A stretch of DNA of 64,000 nt from Pseudomonadota bacterium (lineage in GTDB: Bacteria > Pseudomonadota > Alphaproteobacteria > Sphingomonadales > Sphingomonadaceae): positions 62,001 to 126,000 of the forward strand of contig JAEXFD010000014.1 of assembly GCA_023400405.1 (NCBI GenBank), given 5' to 3'. The position numbers were made by a program, and so were the translations under genes. Below the pieces are notes generated by a model that was given only the letters and a program-made list of their open reading frames with translations, was not told the DNA's origin and ran no database searches. Shown in pieces: positions 43,663 to 52,758 of this stretch. The stretch's first letter is position 1. Every line of letters begins with the position of its first letter.

Positions 43663-45108
43663 ATGACGGACTTCACGCGCCGCGAACTCGGCGCCGGGCT
43701 GGGCGCCGCGTCGCTCGCCGCCATGCTGGGGCTGCCCGGCAGCGCCGCCGCGCGCACCGCACTTGCCGGCGATGCGAACCTCGCCTTCCCGCCCGATTTC
43801 CTTTGGGGCTGCGCCACCGCCGCCTATCAGATCGAAGGCGCCGTCAAGGAAGACGGCCGCGGCGAGACCAATTGGGACGTCTTCTCGCATACGCCCGGGC
43901 GCGTCGCCAATGGCGATACCGGCGACGTCGCCTGCGATTCCTATCATCGCTATGCCGAGGACGTCGCGCTGCTCAAGGCCCTCGGCGTCAAGGCATATCG
44001 GATGTCGCTGGCCTGGTCGCGCATCTTCCCCGAAGGCAAGGGCAAGCCCAATCCCAAGGGCGTCGCCTATTATGAGCGCGTCGTCGATGCGCTGCTCGCG
44101 GCCGGCATCACGCCCTATGTCACGCTGTTCCATTGGGACTTGCCCCAGGCGCTGCCCGGCGGCTGGCAATCGCGCGACACCGCCTATGCCTTTGCCGATT
44201 ATGCCGGCTTCGTCGCGGGAAAGCTCTCCGATCGCGTCAAGAGCTTCATGACGGTGAACGAGCTGCGCTGCTTCACCGATCTTGGCCATCAGGTCGGCAT
44301 CCACGCACCGGGGCTCAAGCTGCCGCCGGCCCAGGTCAATCAGGTCCGCCACCATGGCGTGCTCGCCCACGGCCTGGGCGTCCAGGCGATCCGCGCCCAT
44401 GCCCGCGCCGGCACCCAGGTCGGCATCGCCGACAATGCCAGCATCTTCGTCCCCGCGATCGAGACCCCCGAGCATATCGAAGCGACCAAGAAGGCGATGC
44501 GCGAATCGAACGCGATGTTCCTGACCGCGATCCTCGAGGGCCGCTACATCGATTCCTATCTCGCCGGCGAAGGCGCCAATGCGCCCAAGGTCCAGCCCGG
44601 CGACCTGCAGGCGATCGGCAGCCCGCTCGATTTCGTCGCGCTCAACATCTACACCGCCAATCTGGTCAAGGCGGATGCGTCGCCGGCCGGCTATTCGGTG
44701 CTGCCGCACCTCGCCTCCTCGCCGCGCATGGCCTCGCCCTGGCTCTATGTCGATCCCGAGGCGCTCTATTGGGGCGTGCGCTGCGCCACCGAACTCTGGA
44801 AGCCCAAGGCGCTCTACATCTCGGAGAATGGCTGCTCGGCCGACGATCCGGTGACCGACGGCCGCGTCGATGACGCCGATCGCGTGATGTACCTGCGCAA
44901 CTATCTCGGCCACCTCCAGCGCGCCGCGCGCGAAGGCCTGCCGGTGAAGGGCTATTTCCTGTGGAGCCTGATGGACAATTTCGAATGGGCCGACGGATAC
45001 GGCAAGCGCTTCGGCATCCATCACGTCGATTTCGCCACGCAGAAGCGCACGCCCAAGCTCAGCGCCCATTGGTATCGCGCACTGATCCGCCGCAACGCGC
45101 TGGTCTAG
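43663..45108 (+). CDS. Glycoside hydrolase family 1 beta-glucosidase with Tat signal
   Basis: 481 residues. The N-terminus TRRELGAGLGAASLAAMLG is a twin-arginine signal, so it is exported folded. GH1 barrel: WGCATAAYQIEGA, acid/base region MTVNELRCF, nucleophile region YISENGCS and GYFLWSLMDNFEWADGY. The usual TxNEP acid/base motif here reads VNEL, with the Glu kept. It hydrolyses beta-linked glucosides. GGGAGAGGG sits before the ATG at 43663. It is divergent from GH31. Confidence 0.94.
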   Translation: MTDFTRRELGAGLGAASLAAMLGLPGSAAARTALAGDANLAFPPDFLWGCATAAYQIEGAVKEDGRGETNWDVFSHTPGRVANGDTGDVACDSYHRYAEDVALLKALGVKAYRMSLAWSRIFPEGKGKPNPKGVAYYERVVDALLAAGITPYVTLFHWDLPQALPGGWQSRDTAYAFADYAGFVAGKLSDRVKSFMTVNELRCFTDLGHQVGIHAPGLKLPPAQVNQVRHHGVLAHGLGVQAIRAHARAGTQVGIADNASIFVPAIETPEHIEATKKAMRESNAMFLTAILEGRYIDSYLAGEGANAPKVQPGDLQAIGSPLDFVALNIYTANLVKADASPAGYSVLPHLASSPRMASPWLYVDPEALYWGVRCATELWKPKALYISENGCSADDPVTDGRVDDADRVMYLRNYLGHLQRAAREGLPVKGYFLWSLMDNFEWADGYGKRFGIHHVDFATQKRTPKLSAHWYRALIRRNALV

Positions 45109-45137
45109 CGACTCGGCGGGGCGCGAGGGCGGACATG

Positions 45138-45169
45138 AAAAAGGGCGGCCGTCGCGTCGACGGCCGCCC
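45138..45169 (-). terminator. Intrinsic terminator of the phasin gene
   Basis: GGGCGGCCGTC and GACGGCCGCCC form a perfect 11-bp stem with loop GCGTC. Reading the minus strand, it is followed by TTTTT. It also separates the convergent GH1 gene. Confidence 0.9.
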
Positions 45170-45195
45170 TCGATTTCTCGGAAAGTCCGTCGCGA

Positions 45196-45948
45196 TCAGG
45201 CGGCGGTCTTCACCTTCTCCGCGGCGACCGCGAAGCGGTTCGACAGCGGCTGGGCCGCGTCGCTGGCGAGCTTGATCATCGCCTCGGTGTTCTTCGACGC
45301 TTCGGCGACATAGGAGTCGAACGCGCCGCGCAAATAGTCGCTCTGCAGCTTGAAGAAGTCGGTCGGCGACTTGATCGCGGCCAGGTTCTTCAGCGTCGCG
45401 GTCGCGCTCTCGAACGACTTGCGGCCATATTCGGCGGCGTCCTGGCCCAGGCCTTCGAGGCCCTTGGCAGCGATGCGGCCCGATTCGACCAGTGCCTCGA
45501 CATTGCCCTTGGCGAAGTCGTTGGCTTCCTCGACCAGCTTGGTCGACTTCTCGACGGCGGCCTTGGTGCGGTCATTGAAATCGGCGAAGAAGGCCTGCGC
45601 CTTGTTCACATTGTTCTCGATCACGGTTTCCATCCTGGCGGTTTCCCTGACTGGCGCCGCGACGACCGTCTCGACGACGGCTTCCGCGGCGGGGGTTGCG
45701 GTTTGCGTGACGGCCTCGACGACGGGCGCGGCCACGGCTTCGACGGTTTCAGTCACTTCCTGCGGTGCTGCCGCGAGGATCGGTGCCGGCTCGGCTACCG
45801 GCGCCGGGACGATCGTCTCGGGCACCTTTGCCGGCTCGGGCTTTTCCGCCTCGGGCGCAGCCTTCTGCCTCGGCGCGGGCTTGGCGCGCGCCGCGGGCTT
45901 CGGAGCGGCAGGCTTCGCGCCCCCGGTCTTCGGTCCCTTGGTGGCCAT
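45196..45948 (-). CDS. phaP: Phasin (PHA granule-associated protein)
   Basis: 250 residues. A long Ala/Pro/Lys-rich, then acidic N-terminal region (about 1-110) precedes the phasin domain (about 130-230: AQAFFADFNDRTKAAVEKS, EYGRKSFESATATLKNLAA). It coats and stabilises polyhydroxyalkanoate granules. The ATG at 45948 follows AGGAAGG. The low-complexity N-terminus is unusual for short phasins and may attach or order granules. It lies downstream of phaC with its own promoter region carrying PhaR-like sites. Confidence 0.9.
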   Translation of the reverse strand: MATKGPKTGGAKPAAPKPAARAKPAPRQKAAPEAEKPEPAKVPETIVPAPVAEPAPILAAAPQEVTETVEAVAAPVVEAVTQTATPAAEAVVETVVAAPVRETARMETVIENNVNKAQAFFADFNDRTKAAVEKSTKLVEEANDFAKGNVEALVESGRIAAKGLEGLGQDAAEYGRKSFESATATLKNLAAIKSPTDFFKLQSDYLRGAFDSYVAEASKNTEAMIKLASDAAQPLSNRFAVAAEKVKTAA

Positions 45949-45970
45949 GTCATGCCTTCCTAAAGCTATT

Positions 45971-46035
45971 GCTGCGATGCAGCATATATGCTCTTCAGGA
46001 CCGCATTGCAAGCGATTTTTGTGCACTGCACAAAA
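45971..46035. promoter_or_regulatory. PhaR-like operator sites upstream of the phasin gene
   Basis: CTGC-GAT-GCAG (45972-45982), within the perfect pair GCTGC/GCAGC, and a 19-bp palindrome TTTTGTGCACTGCACAAAA (46017-46035) lie in the 117-bp gap between phaC and the phasin gene. TGC/GCA-rich dyads of this form are bound by the PHA-responsive repressor PhaR in other alphaproteobacteria. PhaR itself is not in this window. Confidence 0.6.
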
Positions 46036-46065
46036 TGCGTTCGCCGCTACGGAAATAGCGCTTTT

Positions 46066-47802
46066 CTAGCGCATCCGAACATAGGTTCCAGGCGCGTCGG
46101 CCAGGGGCTCCAGCTTGCCGTTTCCGGGAACCCGCGCGCCCTTGGCGGGCACCTTCTCAGTGTCGAGCGCCGTAAGCCAATCCAGCCAATCGGGCCACCA
46201 GCTCCCCTTGGTCTCCTCGGCGCCCTCCAGGAACTCGGCGAGCGAATCGACCTTCGCTTCGTTGGTCCAATATTGGTATTTCTGCGCCGAGGGCGGGTTC
46301 ACCACGCCGGCGATATGCCCCGATCCCGCGAGCACGAAACGCAGCGGCCCGCGGAAATAATGGGTGATCTTCCAGACGCTCTGCGCAGGCGCGATGTGAT
46401 CCTCGCGGCCCGCCTGGACGTAAGCGGGCGTCGCCACCTTGCCGAGATCGATCGGCGTGTCGCCGATCGCCAGCGCCCCGGCCTGGACCAGCTTGTTGTC
46501 GCGATAGAGGTCGGTCAGGTAGCTCAAATGCCAGCCGGCCGGCAGGTTGGTGACGTCCGAATTCCAGTGGAGCAGGTCGAACGGGGCATAATCCTTGCCC
46601 ATCAGATAGTTGTTGGTAACGTAGTTCCAGATGAGGTCGCGCCCGCGCAGCAGATTGAAGGTCGCGGCCATATAGCGCCCGTCGAGAAAGCCTTCCGCGC
46701 CGAGATTGCGGATCATCGCGAGCTGATCGTCGTCGACGAACATGGTGAGGTCGCCGGCTTCCGAAAAATCGACCTGGGCAGTGAAGAAGGTCGCGCTCTT
46801 CACCTTCTCCGCCTCGCCCCGCGCCGCAAGCACCGCCAGCGTCGCGGCGAGCGTGGTGCCGGCGACGCAATAGCCGATCGCATGCACCGCCTCGACGCCA
46901 AGCAGGTCGCGCACCGTATCGATCGCGTCGATCTGCCCGCGCTCGACATAATCGTCCCAGCGCACGTCCTTCATCGACGCATCCGCCGATTTCCATGAGA
47001 CGACGAACACGGTGATCCCCTGCTCCACCGCCCAGCGGATGAAGCTCTTCTCCGGATTGAGATCGAGGATGTAGAAGCGGTTGATCCAGGGCGGGAAGAT
47101 CACCAGCGGCGTGCGATAGACGCTCTCGGTCGCCGGGGCGTACTGGATCAGCTCGTAGAGCGGCGTCTGCTTGACCACCTTGCCCGGCGTGGTGGCGAGG
47201 TTGCGGCCGACTTCGAATACGCCCTCGGCACTCTGGGTCATCTGGCCCTTGCCGAGATCGGAGAGCATGTGCGCCAGGCCCTTGAGCAGGCTCTCGCCCT
47301 TGGTCTCGACGATATTCTCGAGCACTTCGGGATTGGTCGCGGGGAAATTGGCGGGGCTGATCGCATCGATCAGGCCGCGCGTGGCGAAGCGAAGCTGCTC
47401 CTTCTGCTTGCCGTCGACGCCCTCCAGCGCATCGACGCCCTTCAGCAGATGATCGGCGATGACGAAATAGCTCTGGCGAAGCAGGTCGAATACCGGCTGC
47501 TCGCGCCATTGCGGCGCCTTGAAGCGCTTGTCACGCGCCTGTTCGGGGCTTTCGTCGAAGGGCGGGGCATGCTCGGGATCGAGGAAGCGCTGCCAGACAT
47601 CCATCGTGTCCGCCCAGAAGCCCGCGCTCGCCCGCAAGGCCGCCGTGGGATCGAGCATCGCCCCGAAGGGCGGTGCCGACGGCATCCGCTCGACCAGGTC
47701 GAAACCATGTTCGAGCATCATCTGCTGCGCGCGGCCGAGCACCCAGGTCCAGTGCTGCAATTCCTCGAGGCTCGGAATCGGCGGGGTCGTCGTTTCGGCC
47801 AT
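46066..47802 (-). CDS. phaC: Class I poly(3-hydroxyalkanoate) synthase
   Basis: 578 residues. The lipase-like box GYCVAG contains the catalytic Cys, with the Asp in GREDHIAP and the His in GSGHIAG completing the triad; the N-terminal helical region precedes an alpha/beta-hydrolase fold. It polymerises (R)-3-hydroxyacyl-CoA into granules. I chose the ATG at 47802 because GAGGAG lies 6 nt upstream; an ATG at 47862 is less likely. The downstream phasin gene has its own candidate operators. Confidence 0.96.
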   Translation of the reverse strand: MAETTTPPIPSLEELQHWTWVLGRAQQMMLEHGFDLVERMPSAPPFGAMLDPTAALRASAGFWADTMDVWQRFLDPEHAPPFDESPEQARDKRFKAPQWREQPVFDLLRQSYFVIADHLLKGVDALEGVDGKQKEQLRFATRGLIDAISPANFPATNPEVLENIVETKGESLLKGLAHMLSDLGKGQMTQSAEGVFEVGRNLATTPGKVVKQTPLYELIQYAPATESVYRTPLVIFPPWINRFYILDLNPEKSFIRWAVEQGITVFVVSWKSADASMKDVRWDDYVERGQIDAIDTVRDLLGVEAVHAIGYCVAGTTLAATLAVLAARGEAEKVKSATFFTAQVDFSEAGDLTMFVDDDQLAMIRNLGAEGFLDGRYMAATFNLLRGRDLIWNYVTNNYLMGKDYAPFDLLHWNSDVTNLPAGWHLSYLTDLYRDNKLVQAGALAIGDTPIDLGKVATPAYVQAGREDHIAPAQSVWKITHYFRGPLRFVLAGSGHIAGVVNPPSAQKYQYWTNEAKVDSLAEFLEGAEETKGSWWPDWLDWLTALDTEKVPAKGARVPGNGKLEPLADAPGTYVRMR

Positions 47803-47929
47803 GCGGTGCTCCTCAAGCCCTGCTTTAGCGACTGTAACGCAACACGTCATTCCCGCCCGCACCGATATCGCGTAGAACGCGCAAACGGCACAGTGGCGTG
47901 TCGCCCTCCAACCCGCGAAAGCCGAGGAA

Positions 47930-49138
47930 ATGTCCGACGAATTCTACCGCATGAAGCGCCTGCCCCCCTATGTCATCGCCGAAGTGAACGCGATGCGGGC
48001 AGCGGCGCGCGCGGCAGGGGAGGACATCATCGATCTCGGCATGGGCAATCCGGACCTGCCGCCGCCCGACCATGTGATCGAGAAGCTGTGCGAGGTCGCG
48101 CGCAAGCCCGATGCGCATGGCTATTCGCAGTCCAAGGGCATTCCGGGCCTGCGCCGCGCCCAGGCCAATTATTACGGCCGCCGCTTCGGCGTCGAGCTCG
48201 ATCCCGAGACCGAAGTGGTCGTCACCATGGGATCCAAGGAGGGGCTGGCCAGCCTCGCTACCGCGATCACCGCGCCGGGCGACGTCGTGCTGGCGCCCAA
48301 TCCCAGCTACCCGATCCACACCTTCGGCTTCATCATCGCCGGGGCGACGATCCGCGCGGTGCCGACCACGCCCGACGATGCTTATTTCGAAAGCCTCGAG
48401 CGCGCGATGAACTTCACCGTGCCGCGCCCCTCGATCCTGGTGGTCAACTATCCTTCGAACCCCACCGCCGAGACTGTCGACCTCGCCTTTTACGAGCGGC
48501 TGGTCGCCTGGGCGCGGGAAAACAAGGTCTGGATCATCTCCGACCTGGCCTATTCGGAGCTGTATTTCGACGGCAAGCCAACCGTGTCGATCCTGCAGGT
48601 GAAGGGCGCAAAGGACGTCGCGATCGAATTCACGTCGCTCAGCAAGACCTATTCGATGGCCGGCTGGCGGATGGGCTTCGCAGTGGGCAACAAGCAGCTG
48701 ATCGCGGCGATGACGCGAGTGAAATCCTATCTCGATTACGGCGCCTTCACGCCGATCCAGGCCGCCGCCTGCGCCGCGCTCAACGGCCCGCAGGACATCG
48801 TCGAGAAGAACCGCCAGCTCTATCACAAGCGCCGCGACGTGCTGGTGGAGAGCTTCGGCCGCGCGGGCTGGGACATCCCCTCCCCGCCCGCGAGCATGTT
48901 CGCCTGGGCGCCGCTGCCGCCGGCGCTCGCCCATCTCGGCAGCCTCGAATTCTCCAAGCAGCTGCTCAGCCATGCCAAGGTCGCGGTCGCGCCGGGCGTC
49001 GGCTATGGCGAGAATGGCGAAGGCTATGTCCGCATTGCGATGGTGGAGAACGAGCAGCGGCTGCGCCAGGCGGCGCGCAACGTGAAGCGCTATCTCCAGT
49101 CGATGGGCGTGAACACGCCCGCGCAGCGCTCGGCCTGA
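47930..49138 (+). CDS. Class I/II aminotransferase (AlaC-like)
   Basis: 402 residues, fold-type I PLP enzyme. The PLP-binding Lys lies in SLSKTYSMAGWRMGF; also GMGNPDLPPP, GYSQSKGIPGLR and NYPSNPTAE. It resembles AlaC (glutamate-pyruvate aminotransferase) and LL-diaminopimelate-type enzymes and probably makes alanine or a related amino acid. It is divergent from phaC and is followed after 19 bp by a TauE/SafE gene. Confidence 0.92.
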   Translation: MSDEFYRMKRLPPYVIAEVNAMRAAARAAGEDIIDLGMGNPDLPPPDHVIEKLCEVARKPDAHGYSQSKGIPGLRRAQANYYGRRFGVELDPETEVVVTMGSKEGLASLATAITAPGDVVLAPNPSYPIHTFGFIIAGATIRAVPTTPDDAYFESLERAMNFTVPRPSILVVNYPSNPTAETVDLAFYERLVAWARENKVWIISDLAYSELYFDGKPTVSILQVKGAKDVAIEFTSLSKTYSMAGWRMGFAVGNKQLIAAMTRVKSYLDYGAFTPIQAAACAALNGPQDIVEKNRQLYHKRRDVLVESFGRAGWDIPSPPASMFAWAPLPPALAHLGSLEFSKQLLSHAKVAVAPGVGYGENGEGYVRIAMVENEQRLRQAARNVKRYLQSMGVNTPAQRSA

Positions 49139-49157
49139 CGGGACCGGCCAGCTGCAC

Positions 49158-49937
49158 GTGCCGTCGATCGATCCGCTCTATTCGCTGGCCGGCGTGCTGG
49201 TGGGCCTGCTCGTCGGGCTGACCGGGGTCGGCGGCGGATCGCTGATGACGCCGATCCTGGTGCTGTTCTTCGGCTTCCACCCCGCCACGGCAGTGGGCAC
49301 CGACCTGCTCTACGCCTCGGCGACCAAGACCGCCGGATCGGCGGTGCACGGCGCGCGCGGATCGGTCGATTGGGGGGTGGTGCTGCGGCTCGGCATGGGG
49401 AGCGTGCCCGCCGCGCTGATCACGCTGGCGGCGCTGCGCTATGCCCATGCCAGGCCACAGGATCTGGGCAGCTTCATTTCGGTGGCACTGGGTGGCGTGC
49501 TGGTGCTCACCGGCGTCGCCATCCTGTTCCGTAGCCGCATCGTGGCGCGCCTCGCGCCCAGCTTCGAGCGAGTCGGCGAGCGGCGGATCGCGCGGCTGAC
49601 GGTCCTGCTCGGCGCCGTGCTGGGCACGCTGGTGTCGCTCACTTCGATCGGCGCGGGCGCGCTGGGGATGACCGCGCTGCTCGTCCTCTATCCACGGCTG
49701 CCGGTGGTGCGGCTGGTCGGATCGGACATCGCCCATGCCGTGCCGCTGACGCTGATCGCCGGCATCGGCCATTGGACGATGGGCGATGTCGATGGTCACC
49801 TGCTGCTCTCGCTGCTCGTCGGGTCGCTGCCCGGTATCTTCATCGGCAGCCTGGTCGCGACTCGCGTCTCGGAGCGCGTGCTGGTGCCGGTGCTCGCCGC
49901 GACGCTGGTGATCGTCGGCGGCAAGTTGCTGATGTGA
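49158..49937 (+). CDS. TauE/SafE-family membrane exporter
   Basis: 259 residues, about eight transmembrane helices in two repeats. GLTGVGGGSLMTPILVLFFG and the second-half SLTSIGAGALGMTALLVLY are the paired family motifs. Members export sulfite, sulfoacetate or other organic anions. Start GTG at 49158. The link with the upstream aminotransferase is only by spacing. Confidence 0.9.
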   Translation: MPSIDPLYSLAGVLVGLLVGLTGVGGGSLMTPILVLFFGFHPATAVGTDLLYASATKTAGSAVHGARGSVDWGVVLRLGMGSVPAALITLAALRYAHARPQDLGSFISVALGGVLVLTGVAILFRSRIVARLAPSFERVGERRIARLTVLLGAVLGTLVSLTSIGAGALGMTALLVLYPRLPVVRLVGSDIAHAVPLTLIAGIGHWTMGDVDGHLLLSLLVGSLPGIFIGSLVATRVSERVLVPVLAATLVIVGGKLLM

Positions 49938-49969
49938 GCGCAGGGCCCGACGTGGCAAAGCGAAATTAA

Positions 49970-49986
49970 CGATTAGGCGATAATCG
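49970..49986. promoter_or_regulatory. Dyad CGATTA-N5-TAATCG upstream of the GGDEF gene
   Basis: A perfect 6-bp inverted repeat containing GATAAT (49979-49984), a -10-like hexamer 9 nt before the GTG start. It may be an operator over the promoter. Alternatively it is a small stem in the leader. Confidence 0.4.
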
Positions 49987-49993
49987 CGGTCGC

Positions 49994-51784
49994 GTGATCG
50001 CCAAGCATTTCGGTCAAGGTTTGCGCGGACTCGCGCTCATTGCCGCGAGCGGCTTCGTGCTGGCGCTCGTCGCGATCCTGATGACGCGGTTCAGCGGCGG
50101 GCTCGCGCTGCTGTGGATCGCCGACGGGCCGCTGATCGCGCTGCTCTGCTATCGGCGGCGCGGCCGCTGGACCGGGCCGCTGATCGCCTATGCGATCGGG
50201 CTTTCCGCTGCCGCGCTGATCGCCTCGCCCCTGCGCGCGGGAACGCCTGCGCTGGTCGCGCTCGACCTCGCCGACGTGCTGATCGCGGCGATCCTGCTGC
50301 AACGCTTCAACATCGCACGCACGATGTTCGACACCGGGCGCGGCGTGACTCTGTTCGTGCTGATCGCCGGCCTCGTCTCGCCCGCGACGACCGCGGTGGC
50401 CGCGGGGGCGATCCTCGGCACGCTGTTCGGCGGCAGCTATTGGCTGTTCGCCAGCAACTGGGTGCTCGCGCACGGCCTCGGCAACCTGCTGACGACGCCG
50501 CTGGTGATGCTGGTCTTCCTTCGCCGCTGGAGCGCTGCCCGGCGACGCTGGCAGAGGAGCGAGATCCTGCCCGCCGCGGCGACCGGTGCCGGCCTGGTGG
50601 CCGCAACGCTGCTCGTCTTCTCGCAAGACCGCTACCCGCTGCTGTTCGCGCCGATCCTGCCGCTGATCGTCGTGACCTTCCGCTATCACCAGCTCGGTGC
50701 GGTACTCGGCATGGTGACGATCGGGTTGATCGGCGGCATCTGCACCCTGCTCGGCTCGGGCCCGGTCATGCTGGTCGAAGCCGGCGACGCGGCGCGGCTC
50801 CAGTTCTTCGATTTCTACCTCGTCGCGATATTCCTCGTCGCGTTGCCGCTCGCCGCCGTGCTCGCACATCGAGACGCGCTGCTGAGACGGCTCGAAAAGA
50901 GCGAGGCCCGCTATCGCTCCGTCGCCGACAATGCCACCGACATCATGCTCACGCTCGACCCCGACGGCATGATCCGCTTTGCCTCGCCATCGGTACGCGA
51001 ACTCGGCTTTTTCGAGCCCGAGGACCTGATCGACCGCAAGGGCACCGATCTGGTCCATGCCGAAGATCGCGCGATCGCCCAGGAAGCACACCGCGCGCTG
51101 CTCCAATCGCCGGAGGACACGCTGAAGGCCGAATTCCGCATCGTCCGCGCCGATGGCTCGCTGCGCTGGTTCGAAAGCAACAGCCGCGTCGTGTGCGATG
51201 CGCAAGGCAATCCTTCGTCGATCGTCGTGGTGATGCGCGACCTCAACGACCGCAAGCACCGGGAGAACGAACTGCTTCGCGCCGCGAGCACCGACGCACT
51301 CACCGGCCTGCCCAATCGCGCCGCTTTCCGCCGTGCCGCCAAGACCGCGATGGCGCTGGCGAACCGCGGCACCCCTTCCACGCTGGCTCTGCTCGACATC
51401 GACTATTTCAAGCAGGTCAACGACCAGCACGGCCATGCCGCCGGCGATGCCGCGCTCGAGATGATCGCCGAGCTGCTGCGCGAATCACTGCGGCCGAGCG
51501 ACGCGGTGGCGCGGATCGGCGGCGAGGAATTCGCGCTGGTGTTTCATGGCCTGGCGCTCGGCGAGGCGCGGACCGCATGCGAACGGCTGTGCAATCGCCT
51601 GGCCGCGCGACCGCTGGTCCTGAACGAGGCGCGGATCCGGCTGACGATGAGCGCGGGACTGGCCGAATTCTGCCCGGGCTATGGATTGGACCTGGTGTTC
51701 GGCGCGGCCGATCGTGCGCTGTATGGCGCCAAGGGTGCCGGCCGCAACCGCGTCGCGGTGGCGAGCGACCCGCTCGCCGCCTGA
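49994..51784 (+). CDS. Membrane diguanylate cyclase (MASE1-like, PAS, GGDEF)
   Basis: 596 residues. An N-terminal block of about eight transmembrane helices (about 1-290, MASE1-like) is followed by a PAS sensor domain (about 305-420) and a C-terminal GGDEF domain. The active-site RIGGEEFALVF is intact, with RPSD five residues upstream as the inhibitory I-site. It makes cyclic-di-GMP and is feedback inhibited. Start GTG at 49994. It converges with the HxlR gene. The sensed signal is unknown. Confidence 0.93.
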   Translation: MIAKHFGQGLRGLALIAASGFVLALVAILMTRFSGGLALLWIADGPLIALLCYRRRGRWTGPLIAYAIGLSAAALIASPLRAGTPALVALDLADVLIAAILLQRFNIARTMFDTGRGVTLFVLIAGLVSPATTAVAAGAILGTLFGGSYWLFASNWVLAHGLGNLLTTPLVMLVFLRRWSAARRRWQRSEILPAAATGAGLVAATLLVFSQDRYPLLFAPILPLIVVTFRYHQLGAVLGMVTIGLIGGICTLLGSGPVMLVEAGDAARLQFFDFYLVAIFLVALPLAAVLAHRDALLRRLEKSEARYRSVADNATDIMLTLDPDGMIRFASPSVRELGFFEPEDLIDRKGTDLVHAEDRAIAQEAHRALLQSPEDTLKAEFRIVRADGSLRWFESNSRVVCDAQGNPSSIVVVMRDLNDRKHRENELLRAASTDALTGLPNRAAFRRAAKTAMALANRGTPSTLALLDIDYFKQVNDQHGHAAGDAALEMIAELLRESLRPSDAVARIGGEEFALVFHGLALGEARTACERLCNRLAARPLVLNEARIRLTMSAGLAEFCPGYGLDLVFGAADRALYGAKGAGRNRVAVASDPLAA

Positions 51785-51793
51785 GCCCCGTCG

Positions 51794-52291
51794 CTATTCC
51801 GCCGCGCGCACTTCGGGATCGGCTTCCCCGGAGACGTCATCCGGAAACGCCCAGACCAGATCGCCCTTGCTGAGCGAACGCCCGTCATGGCTGAGCACCT
51901 GCACGGTGCGGATCGGCCGTCGATCGCGGGCATCGACGAGCACGGGCGAGGCCGGGACCCCGGTTTCCCACCGCTCGCCCCATTGCCGCAACGAAATCAT
52001 CGTCGGCAGCAATGCATAGCCCTTGTCGGTGAGCCGGTATTCGATCTTGCGGCGATCGTCCGCGCAGGGCTGGCGCACCAATATCCCCTTGTCGACCAGC
52101 CGCGCCAGCCGGTTCGCCAAGATGTTGCGGGCGATGCCGAGCTCGGACTGGAACTCCTCGAAATGATGGAGGCCGTTGAACGCGCCGCGCAGGATCAGGA
52201 ACGCCCAGCGCTCCCCCATCGCCTCCAGCGCGGCCGGAAGGCTGCAATCCCTGGCCAGCTCGCGCAGCGATTCTCGAACGGCACCACCCAT
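51794..52291 (-). CDS. HxlR-family transcriptional regulator
   Basis: 165 residues. The winged helix with CSLPAALEAMGERWAFLILRG, FEEFQSELGIARNILANRLA and a wing ending IEYRLTDKG is HxlR-type; a C-terminal tail of about 50 residues is longer than usual. The conserved Cys before LPAALE may be a redox or electrophile sensor. I chose the ATG at 52291, preceded by AAGGTGA. It is divergent from the CC_3452-type gene, with repeated ACTAGT sites between them. Confidence 0.9.
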   Translation of the reverse strand: MGGAVRESLRELARDCSLPAALEAMGERWAFLILRGAFNGLHHFEEFQSELGIARNILANRLARLVDKGILVRQPCADDRRKIEYRLTDKGYALLPTMISLRQWGERWETGVPASPVLVDARDRRPIRTVQVLSHDGRSLSKGDLVWAFPDDVSGEADPEVRAAE

Positions 52292-52351
52292 GCGCGTCAC
52301 CTTATCGTAAATGCCGGCGATCACGAAATCACGCGCCGGTTGCGCTGCAAC

Positions 52352-52384
52352 ACTAGTTTCTGCTTGCAACTTACATACTAGTAA
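52352..52384. promoter_or_regulatory. Candidate HxlR operator with repeated ACTAGT
   Basis: ACTAGT occurs at 52352-52357 and 52377-52382, 25 bp apart, and TTAC-ATACTA-GTAA (52371-52384) is a dyad. The AT-rich patch lies between the HxlR and CC_3452-type genes and is the likely operator and promoter zone of both. Confidence 0.4.
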
Positions 52385-52427
52385 ATTAGGCAGCGCCCTG
52401 CAACCTGTTCGGCTGGGAGAAACCTGC

Positions 52428-52745
52428 ATGACTCGCTTCTTCGCTGTCGCGGCGGCCGCCGCGGCCACCTTCGCACTCGCGCCGGCTGCCGGCATCGCCC
52501 AGGGCGCCCCGGGCGGCTATTATGCCGCGACGCCGGTCACGGCGCCGGCCAAGGCAAGCCTGGTCACGCGCTCAACCATCTGGAAATGCGGCAACGGCAC
52601 TTGCACCGCCGCCAAGGCCAATGCCCGCGATCCGATCATGTGCGAGCTGCTCGCCCGCGAAGTCGGCAAGCTCTCCGCCTTCCGCGCCAACGGCAGCGAT
52701 TTCGACGCCGCCGCGCTCGACAAGTGCAACGCCAAGGCGCGCTGA
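52428..52745 (+). CDS. CC_3452-family small secreted protein
   Basis: 105 residues. Signal peptide (MTRFFAVAAAAAATFALAPA), then a mature domain with WKCGNGTCTA, MCELLAREVG and LDKCNAKA: four cysteines that may form disulfides. This pattern matches the alphaproteobacterial CC_3452 family of unknown function. GGGAGA lies 8 nt before the ATG. It precedes rel by about 50 bp, separated by a dyad. Confidence 0.8.
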   Translation: MTRFFAVAAAAAATFALAPAAGIAQGAPGGYYAATPVTAPAKASLVTRSTIWKCGNGTCTAAKANARDPIMCELLAREVGKLSAFRANGSDFDAAALDKCNAKAR

Positions 52746-52758
52746 CGCGCAATCGTTG

